Notes: generated by a model from the letters alone, not told the origin. Shown: positions 23,801-38,160, counted from the first letter of the stretch. The stretch is DNA of 64,000 nucleotides from Pachypanchax playfairii (GCA_006937955.1 SSNP01000008.1:6562083-6626082), one strand, 5' to 3'. Program-made: numbers and translations.

Positions 23801-26800
23801 TTCTTTATAAAATAAAATACACTGACGTTCTGGTTAAAAGTATAAAGAAACAGTGAAAATACCAATTCTAGCTCTTACTGTTGGAGATGAGTTACAGCTG
23901 TTTGTCCCACATGGTGGTGAATTTGTTCATTTGTGGGGTTTTTTTTTTATTTAAATCAGCATTTCTCAATTTCTGAAATCTGAAAACAAATTAATTTTTA
24001 CATTTAGTGCATTTATGTTTTATACATACATGTACTGTATCTGTTGTCTAACATGTCTCAATTATTCATGTGAGAAATGTTTTTCATTGTTATTCACATG
24101 AATTTGTACAATGTCTCTGATTTTTTTTTCTCTACACATCATACCAAATCAACCTTTTCACAATTAAATTACATTTTTGTCAGTGGTGTGACAGTATGCA
24201 AAACGAAATACCAGCAACAGTCAATAAAGTTAAAAAAAAAAAACTAGAATTGGTTATGTATTGCTTGTGTCTCTCTACACATATTTCATAAATATAATGT
24301 ATTTCTGCAACTCTCTTTGTGTTAAATAGTTACCTGTGTTGATTTTACTTATTGATTGCTATATTTGTAGGATCATTTGTTGCCTGTCTGGTAGGTATTT
24401 CTTGAACTTCCTTTATTTTTTAACAACGGATTGCAGCAAAGGGTGTTTTGTATTTGTTTGTTTTTGCTCTACTGCCTCTAGTGCTGTGTGTTGTTTTCTC
24501 TGCAGAAAAACTAATCAATATTTCAGACTGTAAAAGATCAATGTGTATTGATAAGCTGATCCGTTATTTTAGTGGTTGTCAGAGCTGTTACACACACATC
24601 CAGCAAGCATGAAACAACTCAGCCTTTAGTTTGGAGAAGTACTTCTGGCCTTTTCTGTAAAACGTTCCATAGTCTTGGATGTGTGACAAGAAGAGATCTA
24701 CAGTATGTTGCTTGTTTGTTGAATACATTCATCAGTAAAAACTTTGTCAGAAGATAAAGGCAGATAAAAACATCTTCATTAAGTGGAAAAAACCATCTAA
24801 AGATGCAAACAGAGGAAAATGTAACACCAAGATGGAAGCTGAAATAGTCACAACAAAAAAGTACATTCAAATTATGCAACACTGTCATTAACCCTGAACT
24901 CAACCATGCTAGCTGCATAGACAAGCAGAAAAATGCCCACCAACATGTCATGTTTGATTCATTTATGCTACTTTAAGGGAAATACTGTTTTGTAGCTGCA
25001 GACTTTTTAATTTAGATGCACCATGCTGCACTCAGCAGATTTCCATTAAAAAAAAGATGGATTCAAAAGAAAGTCTATTTCTTTTCACTTAAAGCATTCA
25101 GACTAAAGAGGAACACAAGACTAGATTAATTCTGACTCAGCCATTCGAACAGCATTTTGACTCAGTAAGCATGAAATTTATGTTTGAGATACCTGCAGCA
25201 TTTCAATGTGATTTAGGTCTAAAAGTTTGAAAAACTTTGCATTTGTTTTCTTCACATAAGTTTAGTGTGTCACCATGTGAGTCATTTACACCTGAACTGC
25301 AGCTGTATCTTTGTTTAGTTGATGGAGCGTGAATCATGCTCAACTTCACAACAAAAATAAAGTGCAGAATAAACTTCTCTGCTTTTCGGCTTTCTGCACT
25401 TTGCACTAAGATTATGTTTCGATGTTTGTGAAAGAAGAGGTGTTTTCACTTTGTTTGCCACAATGTTTTTCTCCTGGAGGTTTTCCCGAGGCTTTTTCTA
25501 TTCCCATTACAACTTTGTAAAATCATTTTTAGAGACTGACTAAAATGTATGTTATAGGTGTTTATGTTATTTCTCACTCACAGGGTTTGATAAAGCCTCG
25601 ACATTCTCAGATTTTTAACAGTTTTCTGTTACTCAATACTTCCACAGTTAGTATATGTTCTAAAATGTTTTTTTTTTTTCATTAATTTTTTATTATTTGA
25701 ATGAAGAATTCAATGTGCATGAGATACCTGACCCATTTTGTGAGACATAACAGCTACATGTTGGATTATCAATCCTTTCAGGGCTGAATTAATGCACATA
25801 CTGCTCTTACTGAGGTCACCATTAGCATTTATTGACACAATAAATCAAATTTTAACACTTGCGAAAGGCTTTGAGGCAGGAAATCCAGCCCCTAAAATTT
25901 TTATTTGACAATGACAGAAAGTTAACAGCTCGTATCAGAATGAAATAGAGGCCATGCAATTTCTTCTGCTGTCACAAAAACATAAAAATATGGGGGCAAA
26001 ATGACAGAAAGAGAGACAAGTGGGATGTTTATATGAGTGTGTGGAGATGAAGGCCATACTTCAAGTGCAGTAAAGAAGTGAAGGAAGACAAATTGAGTGT
26101 TTTACATAAGATTGATACGACTCTCGGGTAATGCATGGCTCCCCTCTGGTGGACAAAATGGAGATGCACAACTTCTTGGCAACAGTGATTGTAGCAGATC
26201 GTTGTTGATTAATCTGACCATCACCCAAAATTCAACAGGCGTTTCTGCACTTGTGTTTGATGTTAAATTATCTTCATCTGATATTATGTCAACACAAAAA
26301 TCAGATTATAAAATTTCATTTTACTAAAAGCAAATCATCAGACTTTTGTTTTCCGTTTTGAAACTCATTCCTTGTTGTACAAGATAAAAGTATTTACAGT
26401 CTATTAGATCTGAAGGCATGTAAAGCATATACTATTTAAAAACACTATGGACTGCTTAAAAAATAAGTGTAAGAGCTAAATAGCAAATTAAACTCAAATG
26501 GTCTTTCGGTTTTAAATTTATGATTCTTATTTTGTTTGGCAGAATAATACATACAGTTTAATCAAATACTGTTTGATAAAACTGCAACAATCAATAACCA
26601 AATGATTATATGAGTTGATCTGAATCAATCCCACCAGCATATTGTCAGCATTAATACAATTTAGAGTTTTAAAAAGTACTTTCTCTTGAATGCATGTAAA
26701 GAGAAAAAATCAATATTTTCTTACTTTATTTTCAATGTTTGTATTTCTACAACTTTAGTCACATCCGTTGAAGAAAAAATTGAGGCAATTTTAAACAAAT

Positions 26801-28830
26801 TGCAGCTAAAAACAACATTTTTGATCATTTCAGCATTTTAAAAGAGATATTTTCCATGTCTCATCAAACAAACACTCATTTCAACTGAAGAAAAAGAGAC
26901 TGCAAAGTATGCAACCTTGGAAGTTTGACTAGAGGTGAATCTCTAACTAGCCTCGACCAGAAAACTGCACTAATGAGCCTTGAAGTGATTTGGTATGGAA
27001 GTCATGGAATGAAGGGAGTGTGTAAGAGAGAAAGTGAGAGAACAGATGTGTGTGCATGTGTGTGTGAATGGCAGAACATGACAGGCAGCGAGTGTATTTC
27101 TCACCATACAGCTGATAATGGTTGTCATGAGAACCAACAGGGGCAGATGGTGCTCAGACGATGTCACCCACACTCAAACATGTAGACAAAATCATTTGAA
27201 ATTAAACACTCAGACTTGATACATTTTGATTTACTGTCTTTCACATGTGGGGGGTTTAATGAGAGTGAAATAATCCATGCATATCCTACACAGCCAGTTC
27301 AAACTTTCAAACTCAAATATGAATCAATTTAAGGTGAAACTAAGAGAAAATAATCTGGCCTGCAACTTCTTTAGCTTTTTTTGGCTTCATCATTAAAGGG
27401 CTTCACATGTAAATACAAAATTTGAATCTGCTTTTCAAGCTCATACAAAAAATGATCAAACCGTTTTGAAAATGAATGGCTTTAATGTATATAAGTAACT
27501 CCAGAATGCTTCTCCTGTGATTTGTTTATGCTTCTGATATGCCAGAGTACAGTACCTCAGTTTGACCTCTGGGTTTGGGCTCCACAAGTGGGACAACTGA
27601 TTTGGCCTTAACTACAAGATGAAATAATACACTGAGGGCAGGAAGAAAAGAAACACAGCAGTCATACAAAGAGATTCAAAGAGTGGAAACAAAAAACAAA
27701 CAGGGTATTTTTATACAGTGTAATTGTGTTAAATAGTTCAGAGTACTGAAAATCTTTATTGGAACAGTTAGAAAGTAGTCTAAAGTTTTAGAAAATGGAA
27801 GGGTCTCTGAACCCAGAAAGACCCAGAGATGAACCTCTGAGAAGTTCTGACCATTTAGTTTTTGGATATTTGAATATTTGAAAGCTGAAAAATAAACCTG
27901 TTAAGACCAAAGTATTTAAATCCCAGCTGGATGGCACAGATAGCTCTCAGTGAAACAGTAGCATTGCAACTGGAGGCACATGTTCATTAAACCCTGTGGG
28001 GATTATAAAATAATCTCTAGAAACAATATGTGACAGAGATTATCAGTTAGTCAGAAGTGGTCTGTAAATCTGTTCTTCAGACAGAGTTTGTTGTTTTCAG
28101 TATCTGTTTAAACTGTGGATTATGTTGCACATCTTGTAGACATATATGAAACCAGAGAGTGGGTGTCTCATTTAAAATAAGTCATCTATATATATCTATA
28201 TATTCACACATTCTCTCCCCTGAAACTTCAAACAGGGTTTTTCTTTGTTGCATGCATGCACTCTCATGCTCATTGGTTTGCCATCTGTTCTCACCAGTCA
28301 AGCTGTCTTGGCAGCCACTCCAGACTGGGACGCCATCAATGACTCCCAGTTTCTTTTTCTGCCTCCCTCAGATGTTCACACAGACAAACACAACCATGTG
28401 TGACAGACTGACAGGTCATGAACGCTGGCAATAAACTTCTAAACTCAGAAACTCGGCTACACTACAGAAACATGAAAAACTTCTCTGGGCAACTTTGAAC
28501 GACAAGATGACGGGTAAAAATAAGTGTTTCTAAAAGTATCGGACAGCACCCTGCTAAAGGATGTCAAATATTGTATTGCTTGTCTAAAGAAAATCATGCA
28601 AATCACTCAGAAGTTGTGCAGAAATAATCAATTTGTGATCATTAATTGTTGGTTACTCAAAGTAATGGAAATGTATTTAATTAAGAAACACTGATAGGTT
28701 TTGTGTTTGAACTGATCAGAGATTAATTTGTAAACTGCTGACTTTGTAAAAGTTAATCTGTGAATTATTATTTTATTATCTTAACAGAATCACTTGTTTT
28801 CTTTTCTATCTGTTAATAAGGTATCAAATG
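17881..28830. other. intergenic, no gene seen
   Basis: About 11 kb without a supportable gene. It includes the pyrimidine-rich tract at 19330-19870, a possible transposon end at 20671-20710, and candidate regulatory tracts near 18390-18530 and 25760-25990. The tract at 25760-25990 is dense in ATTA/TAAT cores. Confidence 0.55.
19330..19870 (+). repeat. pyrimidine-rich tract
   Basis: Strongly C/T-biased plus strand over roughly 540 bp. The bias removes stop codons and produces overlapping 119- and 206-residue open frames rich in Ser, Phe and Leu. These have no domain, signal or homologue I recognise, so the tract is best described as low-complexity non-coding DNA. Confidence 0.7.
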
Positions 28831-28836
28831 GGGCGG

Positions 28837-28881
<45 letters not shown>

Positions 28882-28970
28882 GGTGAATGACAAAAACTGT
28901 AGTGTCACTTTGGGGGTCGTAGGACCTGAGTAGATATACAAGTACGCGCCATTTACCATTTTACCATTTA
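28831..28970 (+). repeat. SINE-like repeat tail with (GT)17 microsatellite
   Basis: A (GT)17 run at 28839-28872 is followed by GGGTGAATGACAAAAACTGT, then CTTTGGGGGTCGTAGGACCT, and ends in repeated CATTTTACCATTTA. This is the diverged tail of a very common teleost short interspersed repeat. The front half is not recognisable. The microsatellite is likely polymorphic. Confidence 0.7.
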
Positions 28971-31900
28971 AATGCAGTTTTATTTGCCAGATCTTTTATT
29001 TGTTAATTAGTTAATTTAACATTTTCACACAATATATAATTGTTAAAAAGTTACACTGAAATATTGCTGTTTGATCAATAAAAGAAACAGAAGAAAGAAA
29101 TACCTGAATATCCAGTGTTGTTCAAGACGAAACACAAAATCATTTTTGCTAATTCCATTTAAGACTGCTCTGTCAGTCATAATTTCAAGAGACAGTGTGT
29201 GTTAATTAAAGAGGCAGAGATTATCTCAGTACAAAATAATAAATCTTGACACAAAACAGTTTCTCAGAGGTTAATGTAAGGCTTTAGGTGCATGAGTGTA
29301 ACACAGACAAAAATGTAATTAGATGGCATTCATCATTTTCGAACAACTTGTAAAAAAAACTTTGACAGTCAAACATGCAGAGTAAGCAATTTAAAACACA
29401 TAAAGGCTGAAAGACAGCTAATAAAACAAAAAGAGATTGAGCTGGAAAACTAGAGTTTTCATGTAAAATACCTGTTGAAATATATTTACTGTGGTGTACA
29501 ATGTATGTGAGCTGCCTTTGGCTTAACACTGTTTATTCTTATACAGTGACCTACTGATGAACCAAACAATCTTTTTTGCTTTTTGTTTGTTTTTCAAGCA
29601 GAATACGCAACATTTTAAAAAGCTGCATGTCTCAAAAAAAAGACTACTAAATTATATTAATTTAGTTTATTTTTGTTTATTTTGTGTTAAATGTCCTATC
29701 TTTTTTTTCCAACCTCCATCTTGTACAAGGAAAAACAATGAAATTTCATATAACGTACTTAGCAGCACATTTTGTACAGCAGTCCTGTTTTAAATAAACA
29801 TATGATTGAAGTATTGGGGCTTCCTGATTCCCTCAAGCTGTATTTCTTCCAATACTTCTGCACATGTGGAGCCATCTGAGATTCTAATTTATGTTGAAAT
29901 AAAACCCTTGGGACCTGACTCTGGAGGTTCCTCCTATGGCTTTTGTATTATTCTGCAGTATTTAAAACTAATTTTCTTGATTGGTCCTTTGAATCACGGT
30001 CTTTTTCTTCCTTCACCACCTTTGTAATGCTTATAAAAGCCCATTCATGTCTAAATCCTCTGTGCCCTTCCCATCCTTCTCGCTTCCCCTTTTCACTCGA
30101 GTATGTGATGATTTTTCCCCTCCAGCCCTCCCTCAATTTTTATTGTCCCTTTTTTTTCTCCATCACATACCTCATCCTCTTTCTCCTCTTTCTCTATTTC
30201 TGTACCACCATCCTTCAGTTCACTATGTTCTTTGTGTTCCTGTAATCCTCTTTCTGTGGTGCTTTAATCTCCACCTATACGAGGCAAGTGGCTGCAGGCC
30301 TTTTGATGGCCGTTAGATAACTCCTTGTGTGTTGATGAAAAGGCTGCAAACAAGTTTGTGTGGTTGAGAAATCATGTTCAGGATTTGGTGTCTTGTTTGT
30401 TAGGTTTTTTATGTTTTAGCACATTCCTTTATACAATAATACATTTAAAATACAGCTTGTTACGTGGTTCTTCTATGTCAAGGTCAGAGCCTCTTTGTTC
30501 TGTATTTCTACCCTATTTCTATGTCTGGGTTTTGCTCTTTCATTTTATTACTGCATCAGAAAGATTATTCATATTTTTTCTTTCTTATAATGGACTATGA
30601 GTATTTCTGCTATTCTTTTTTATTAAATAGATTACAGTTAAAGTAAACTACAGAGTGTTTGATGTGTTATTGAAATCCTAAGGCAACCTAAAAACATTGT
30701 TGAATGTGTGTCTAGTAAATTACAGGTTTTTCAAAGCAGCACTTTGTAAATTGAAACACAAACAAGGGCTTTTTAACAGTATGTATATTCGTAAAGTTGG
30801 TTAATTTAATGTTCAAGTGTTTAAATATGACTTTAAGGTATCTGGTCATATACAATGTGTGCTGAAAGGTCAGATTGACTTTTGTTAATCTGAAAGCACA
30901 TTACCCTGCATCATCAAGGTGGCTGAACAGTTTCTGCCCCTTTGGCTTTTTGAACTCACTGCAAATGTAATTTAAAGGAATACACAGATTATCCACAACT
31001 CTAAAACTATCTGATTAATATAATGTAGGTCCATTATGTGCCACCAAAAGAGCTCCAATGCATCAGGGAATGTAGTTTGTTGATCTGTGAATTATTGTAA
31101 GTTCTGGAAATGGGCTTCTGTGAATTGAATGTGTCAACATACTATGAGCATCTCATCTTGCTGAGATCTGTTTGAAAAATTAGTAAACATCTTGTGAATG
31201 TTGTTTGGACTGTTTCTGAGAGATTAATGCATGTGTTGGAAAGACCACGGCAGTTAGAGGGTGCTGTTCCCATGAAGGAGAGTTTCTGTGTTGGTTTGGA
31301 CATAAACGTGAATATCTGAATATTTGTATTGTTCTAAGCGGAACACCACAGTGCTGTAAAATGATCAGTTTAATTCACTTTCTGTTCATGATTTGAACTT
31401 TGTGGCTAGTTTGTGTATTTTTTTAATTACAGTAAAAGAAAACACTGAATCTCAGCATGAAATCTGTCAATTTTAATTTAGTCAGTGTCACTGATTTAAT
31501 ATATGCATATCTGTCACATTAAATATTTTGTGATTGCAGGCTGTTTATTTCACTAAGTCTGTTTAAATGGTTTGATGCCTTCATCATCATGCTGATGTCT
31601 GCCTTGTTCTTTTATTCCATTCATCATTTTATTGTTGGTAATTATGGCTCTCCTGCAAAATAGAAAAAAAATGTGTTAATCTGTGGCAAACAGAACTAAC
31701 TTAATGAATGAGACAAAGATGTAGAACTTATTCTTTCACTCATGTCTTTTTTTGTTTGTTGTTTTGAGCATCTGCCTTCGACATGGCTGACCTCCCTTTC
31801 TGTCCTTTTTTCTGAACCTCATTACTTTTTCTGTCTCTTTTTGACACACAAACACACAGTTAGCAGAGTCCAGGCTGGACTTCTGGACCTCATTAGTTTT

Positions 31901-34900
31901 CCAATTAGCTGTTGTCATCTGTCAAGTGTCCTCCTGGTTACTTTGGGCAATCATGACTCTGCAGCCAATTCTCTGCCCCATTTCATCTCACTAGGAACAG
32001 GTGGACTTCCATTTTTTATGTTTCTTGTTTATTTGGAATTTTAGAAAAAAAGGAGACAAATGTTTCACTTTGAAACTTCACAGTAAGACAAGAAGAGAAA
32101 TAAGACAGATTTTTACAGAGGAGCCGCACCTCATTGTAACTTTTGTAATTATCACTCTAGATATTTAATTACTATCAGATTTGAGCTTTAAATTAAAGGT
32201 CACTTGATTTGACATGACGAAAAGTATTCTTTTAATTGCAGCATTAAGAGACAATTCATCTTTCATTTCTACAGTCATTCTTCAGAGCAGTGATGTAAAA
32301 TAACACTAATCCATTTTATATTACCTTTTCAAACATGTACTCATACACTGTAGTCAATAAAAACACCTAGAAACAAAATGATTAAAATCACAACAAAACA
32401 CAGTCGTCAAGGGTGTGTTTGTGTTATTAGGTGAACTTTCAATCTAATTGTTACTTGCTGGGAAATTAATTATTGCTATCAGCTGTACTGGAGAACTTTT
32501 GAGCTCTGGCAAACATCCACACCCACATATTGTAAAAACGCACATCCACTGAAAGTACGAAGTAGCTGCAAAAGCCAGAGGGTCAAGTGAGACGTTCTCC
32601 TAGACAAATAAGCCTTGATACTGTAGTAAAATAAAAATATATAGGCTATGTATTTTAAAGATTATGGTGACGTTTTTAACACATTTCAGTTATATTTAAA
32701 ATGTTGTTTAGATAAATGTCTACACGTTTTTATTTGTTTGTTTTATGCGAACAGGGACATTTGTAAGGCGGTTCTTCAATTTACTGTCTGATTTTGGTTA
32801 GGCTACGAGTAATCTTGTTAGTTTAAACTAAACTTAATTCAGGATATAAAAATGCAAATTAGGCCCTAATGTGCGCCTGTGTCAGTATAAGACTCCCACA
32901 CATTCTGAGCTTGGCATTTTTGGTTTGGTTTGTGGTTCCTCACAATGGACAATGCTAATCTTTGAAAATGTTTTGAAATGTGAAGCAGGAATCTTGCAAG
33001 AAATCAGTTCAATAGCACAGCAATGGAACAGCATCCAGCATTTAACATAGTTAGAGATGGACACAGGAAAGAGATTGAGATGCTAAAGTGAAACACATCT
33101 TTTGAATGAGTAGTCAGGACTTTCAGCTCTATGCTCTGGTTCCAAAGTAAATGTGATGGAACCTGCAATCAGGAAATAATTTGTAAAAAGTCGAATAAGG
33201 TTCAAAATCATCAATTTCCTTGATAAAATGATAATTTATCTAAAATATACAAGAAACACATGACTAGACCAGAGCTACTGCTAAGGGAAAGAAACAGTGG
33301 CAACATTTAAGAGGCTCCAGAAATTCTGTTCTGTAGAACATACGGAATTATGCAGCTTTGTACAGTTAATCCACATAAAAACCCATCAGCAGTTCTAAGA
33401 ATTTTATTCCTCACAAAAGATTTTTATCTGAAGAAGGTTCAGCTTGTAATATTTACCTAGCATGAGAGTTTGTGTCAAGTAAAAACCACAAGCTTTGAAG
33501 TAAGACGAAGAGTTACATAACAGCTGATCCACCACTTGGGTTGTTATTTAATTTGCATTTGCTCAGTTATTGCTATCTGGAGGGGAATCTGTAACCAAAT
33601 AATGACATAAATTTTCACTTTAATCTGCCTTCATTTTAAACTGTATTACTAAATGCTTATTAGTTTCACTTGAGGTTGTTTTATTTTTGCCTCATGGGTT
33701 TTTTGTAGCATCTTGTCAAGAGTGGCACCAAATCCTTTAGGGTTTGTAGAGGAAAATGAGTATCACTGACCTCCTGTTTGGACTTCTGCCTATTTTCTGT
33801 TTGTTATTATTCACTCTTGTAAAAAGGTCTTGTTTGAAGCCTCTGACCATCTGGAAGAAGGCACTGGAATGTTTTTAAGACCAAAACCTGGAGATGAATC
33901 ACAGTCCTGTCTCACAGATTCACCCCCACTTTCCTTGCAATTTATTATTCTTATATAATTTTGTGTCTATAGTCTATTTACATGTGTTCCCTGGGGATAC
34001 TCAATCAGTGTGACATTGTGACCACAAAGTATGTCACAAGACAAAAACTTAATGTCACAGCATTTTTTTTTTATTTCATTAGTTTGGCCCTGTGACACCC
34101 TTCCCTCCTTCCTTCTGTTTATCAGAGCCGTTCTCATTAATATCACAAAATGTTTGGGTTTGTTTTGGAAGAAGGTAATGGAGAGGAGAAGAAATATGCT
34201 TGCAGGCATTTTTTAAAAGAGTTATTTACAAGAGGGGTGTCATTACTTCTTACTGGTATGATGATTGAGTACAGGCCTCAGGCAAACCAAGAGTGCAAGG
34301 CATTTATTTTAATCTAACAGGAATGAGATTTCATTTTCTAAACGCACAGCTGATACAGACTGTTTGGTATGCTTGAGTCTCTAGAAGACATATAAAACTG
34401 TCCCAGTATCACTATTTTGAACTTTTTCATTTCAAAACAGAAATACAGAAAGTTTTTTCTTTTTTTGTTTAAATACACGTTGAAATAAAAGAGAAGGATT
34501 TTAATATTGCTTTCTGATTTAAGAAAACAAAGAAAATTCGAAATTTACCAAACCGTTTGTCTTTGTGTTCAGGTAGCCACTCAACTCAAGATAAACCTGT
34601 TTTCCAAATAGGCTGGCCTAACAAACTTGTCTTGATTAAACTGATGGCTTGTTTCCCCAAAACGCTGCATAACTGTAATTTCTCACATCTTTCCTTCTTG
34701 TTTTCTTTCTTCTCTTTCTGTGTCTGTGTGGCTGTTATTTATTCATATTACAGTTTTAGACAGTTCTCTTCATCATTTTATTGGAATTTTGATCTTTATT
34801 ACATTTTTGTCAAAATAGTTTTCAATTTAAACAGAAGAATGGATCAGGAAAAAATGGTGTTTAAAATTATGTCTAGCTTTAAAACTAGAAGATATTTGCA

Positions 34901-36330
34901 TTAACTGATAATTAATAATCTTTTTTACATTAGCTATTATTCAGACTCAGTTTGCTTGAGTTTAAGTATTGAGCAAGTTTCGAAATAAACTTTTTTTCCT
35001 TTGCAGACTTTGACACATTAATTTCATGTGTGAGATGTAAAAATGTTGAGTTAGTTCACTGTAAATAGCTACACAGGTAAATGACCTATTTTGTGTTGAA
35101 TGCTGACAAAATATAATAATTTGACATATTTAAAAGCAGTTTCAGCATTTAGTACCACAGACTGTGATGACATTCGTTGTGTGATTTTGGAAGGCACTGT
35201 AATTACTGGATGTAAAGATGTCCCATTTATAACAAATATAACAGGTTGCAAATATTTACAGAATATATCATGACTGAAAGACAGATATGAAGATATGAGA
35301 CACATTTTTTGTAATTTTTGCATTGTTTGGTTCACTACTACAAACCTCTGATACCCAATGTCTGATATCTGATCTGTTTGAGGTCGGTCTTGGAGCATAA
35401 TACTGTTAATACGTTGGAATTGACCCAATTCAGGAAGTCAGTGAGTTGTAATTTGCTGCTGGATATCACTAATGATAGTTTGTTGTTTGGCTCAGTGTGA
35501 GAATCGACTCTATTAAGATGGCATTTGGAGAGCTGCCACAGCCCCCAGCGCAGGTGTACGACTTTCAAACTAGTAATTTTAGCCAGCATGTGATAGCCTA
35601 AATCATATGATTTACTTTAAATGTTTCTGTTGAACTAGAAAATAAACTGCAATAAAAACAGATTAAGCTGATATTTTTGCCACAACATTTCACTTGATTA
35701 ACTCCAGTCACGTAAATTGTAGGTGGCATTTTGTCAAATCATCTTTTTATGTAAACAATATTGATTGGCTCATTTTACAACTACTAAAATATATATTCTT
35801 ACAATATAGATCTTGTTTCACAAAAAATCAAGCAAAACATGTTAGTTTTGTTTTTACATTGATGACAAGAGGCAGAACATTTAAACAAACACGTGTCTTC
35901 ACAAGCAAACACCAACAAACCTGCAGAACGCCTTTAATTTAATACTTGAATAGCAGAATCTGTCTGCACAGGTTTTGTACGTGCTACCATGTGGTTTAAT
36001 AGAACTGTCCCTCCCAAATGTTCCTACATTTCCAAAAAATCCACCCACAGAAGGCAAGTAATACATATTTGAAATAGGAGAATCACATCAGGAACAATAA
36101 TTAACTCAATTTTCTCAGAGCCAGGTGGACATTTTATGTTCCAAAGTAAACATTTGCTGCTGTTAATGTGGTTTGGCCCATCCCAATGTTCTATTAAAAA
36201 TGTTTTCTTTTTGTCTTGTCAGCCTTCCTTGCTGTTTTATTTTTGCCATATACTATTACTTATCCATGAGCATGTCTTCTATGATTTAAAATGATATAAA
36301 TTACTCAACTTACATGGAATCTACAGCATT
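28971..36330. other. intergenic, no gene seen
   Basis: No supportable exon. 30990-31320 shows weak resemblance to a teleost interspersed repeat (segment around GTAGGTCCATTATGTGCC). 31850-32010, 33530-33700 and 36020-36200 are complex, TAAT-rich, non-repetitive tracts that could be regulatory. The minus-strand open frames at 35.07-35.59 kb contain one stretch faintly like a LINE reverse transcriptase (WVNSN...SKTD) but are not convincing. Confidence 0.5.
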
Positions 36331-36360
36331 GAACTTCCCCTTGGATCAGTAAAAAATGTA
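36331..36360 (+). repeat. retroposon 3'-end stub
   Basis: GAACTTCCCCTTGGATCAGT followed by AAAAAATGTA resembles the teleost retroposon 3' terminus (AATTTCCC..GGGATYAATAAAGTA). Only about 30 bp are recognisable. The related stubs are at 51723-51753 and 57439-57470. Confidence 0.5.
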
Positions 36361-37114
36361 ATTCTTGTGCTTTTCTTCAGCTTTGAATTAATATTTTCTT
36401 CTTTTTTATACTTCTACTGTCTGTAATTTTTTTAGGAAGTGCAGCATTAGCAACATAATTTAAGTGACATTATGAGCTGAAAGTTATTTGAAAGTTGTTC
36501 TGAGTATTTCAGAATTAAAGGAATGTATAATGAGATACTCTGTCCTTCTTGTCATCTAAATCTTTATTTTTTCTTTGACAAGTAGATAGTAACAATAACA
36601 GCTTATGTGAACAATAAACAGATTTTTTGTTTTTAAACTAAAATAGTAACTTTTTAATTAGACCTGGGTTGTAGTGCTCAAACTTTTCAAGGCTGAATAT
36701 AATTTATGCTGTTCATGATATTTTTTGGCAAGTAAAAACTTTTTTTTTTAAGTAACTGATAAGCACATCTTAAAAGTGATGTGATCTTTCGATATGCAGT
36801 TGTCAGCAGATATAGGAGCTACTCCTCAACCTAGCAGGTATATAGTGTATTTTTATTTATAGTGAACTAATGCATGTTTACTTCAGATCTCTTTCAGAAA
36901 ATGAAATCTCAGATTTCATTACAGGCAGGATTACTTGGGAGAAAAAGGTTATCTTGGAATGACTGTTGAGGGAATGAAAAGAATGCTCACAAACCTCCCA
37001 ATTCTCCTCAGGGTGCATGATGAGTTCAGTATGTGGATTTCCTTTATTCTTTTTATAGAAACAGTAGAATTAAAATGTGCATAAATCATATGATGTTTAA
37101 ATATTGTTTTATTT

Positions 37115-37490
37115 CATATAGGGATGGCTCAGTTTGTCAGTGGTGTCGCCTTGCAGCATGAAAGTCACTGGTTTAAATCTTAGCTGGAGTTTTTCCACAT
37201 GGAGTTTGTAAAGTATCCCTGCATTGTATACATAATTTCATCTGGATCCTACCACAGACCATAATCATCTTTTCATGTTAACTGGGGGTCTACAGTAAAT
37301 TGGCCCTATAAATTTGCCTGTTTGTGCATGTGTTTTTTTTTTTTTGTTTTTTTTTTTATGTGTGATTCTCTGATGGACTGGTGACCAAAGGGGGAAACCC
37401 TGTTTCTCACTCAATGACCCCAGTCAAAAGCTCCCAAGACCCCAAACAGGATCAATCACATCTAGAAAATGGATTGATGAACTGCATCAT
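37115..37490 (+). repeat. degenerate SINE-like interspersed repeat
   Basis: It begins GGATGGCTCAGTTTGTCAGT and contains a B-box-like GGTTTAAATC near 37170, as in tRNA-derived promoters. It then runs through GGAGTTTGTAAAGTATCCCT, GTAAATTGGCCC, ATGGACTGGTGACC and CCCCAAACAGGATCAAT to an AAAATGGATTGATGAA end. The order matches an abundant teleost repeat whose 3' end is GGATGGATGG. An interrupted T tract (37333-37357) sits inside. It is heavily diverged and not active. Confidence 0.72.
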
Positions 37491-37799
37491 GTGGAATTTT
37501 TAGATACTTGCTGAAAACTACAAACCATTTGAAGTACATTCACCTGTGAATTGTTCAGTACTGACGGGTCTGCTGACATACTCAATAAAATCAAAACTAT
37601 TAAATAAGGAGGTTATACGGATGAAATAAGTAAAATCTGTATGTTAATTCCTTCATTACCATAAAAATAGTCCCTCAGCCAATTTAAAATGTTGTTACTC
37701 CTTGTGGGTGTTAAGCACCTGACAGCATAGCTCAGTTTCATCATTCTGTATACTTTATTGAATAAAGCTCATTAAAATCTACTATTCTTTGGGAAACAA

Positions 37800-38160
37800 C
37801 CTCTACTATAGTACGAAACGGTCCCTGCTGCTTTATCTGATGCTTCAGAAAGCACATAAGGTGTCCAGCAGCAGCTTGTGGTGCCCTTTCATGGGGCAGC
37901 AACCTGAAATGGATCCTGCTGTCGTCTAATTTCTATACCTGCATTCCCACTTAAAGGAGCCTATTCATTTTGCCTTTCCTTGCCAGAGGCAGTTCACAAG
38001 TCAATGAAAGAAGATAGGGAGACACTGCATATTGCAGTCCTTCTGCCAGTGATTATGGCTGAAGCTATCATCTCTGAAACACACGGAAGGCAGAGGCATA
38101 TTGTCAGAGTCGGTCTCTGCAATGTGCTGATTACAGTTTGGGATTGATGGCTTCATGTTA
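37800..38160. promoter_or_regulatory. candidate conserved non-coding (enhancer-like) block
   Basis: Complex, homopolymer-free sequence with higher GC than its surroundings, directly after the SINE relic region. It includes CTGCATATTGCAGTCC and GTGATTATGGCTGA stretches. No repeat or coding similarity is recognised. The regulatory role is inference only. Confidence 0.3.

Noticed and set aside
26925..27185. 86-residue open frame rich in Cys and charged residues
   Set aside because: Partly driven by a TG-rich stretch near 27045-27070. No family resemblance, and an opposite-strand open frame is equally long.
29943..30316. Overlapping open frames of 100 and 89 residues
   Set aside because: Same explanation: C/T-rich strand and overlapping frames with no recognisable protein.
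35069..35589. Adjacent minus-strand frames with a faint LINE reverse-transcriptase flavour (WVNSN...SKTD)
   Set aside because: Only one short stretch is suggestive. The next frame does not continue the reverse-transcriptase pattern, so I do not call a LINE.
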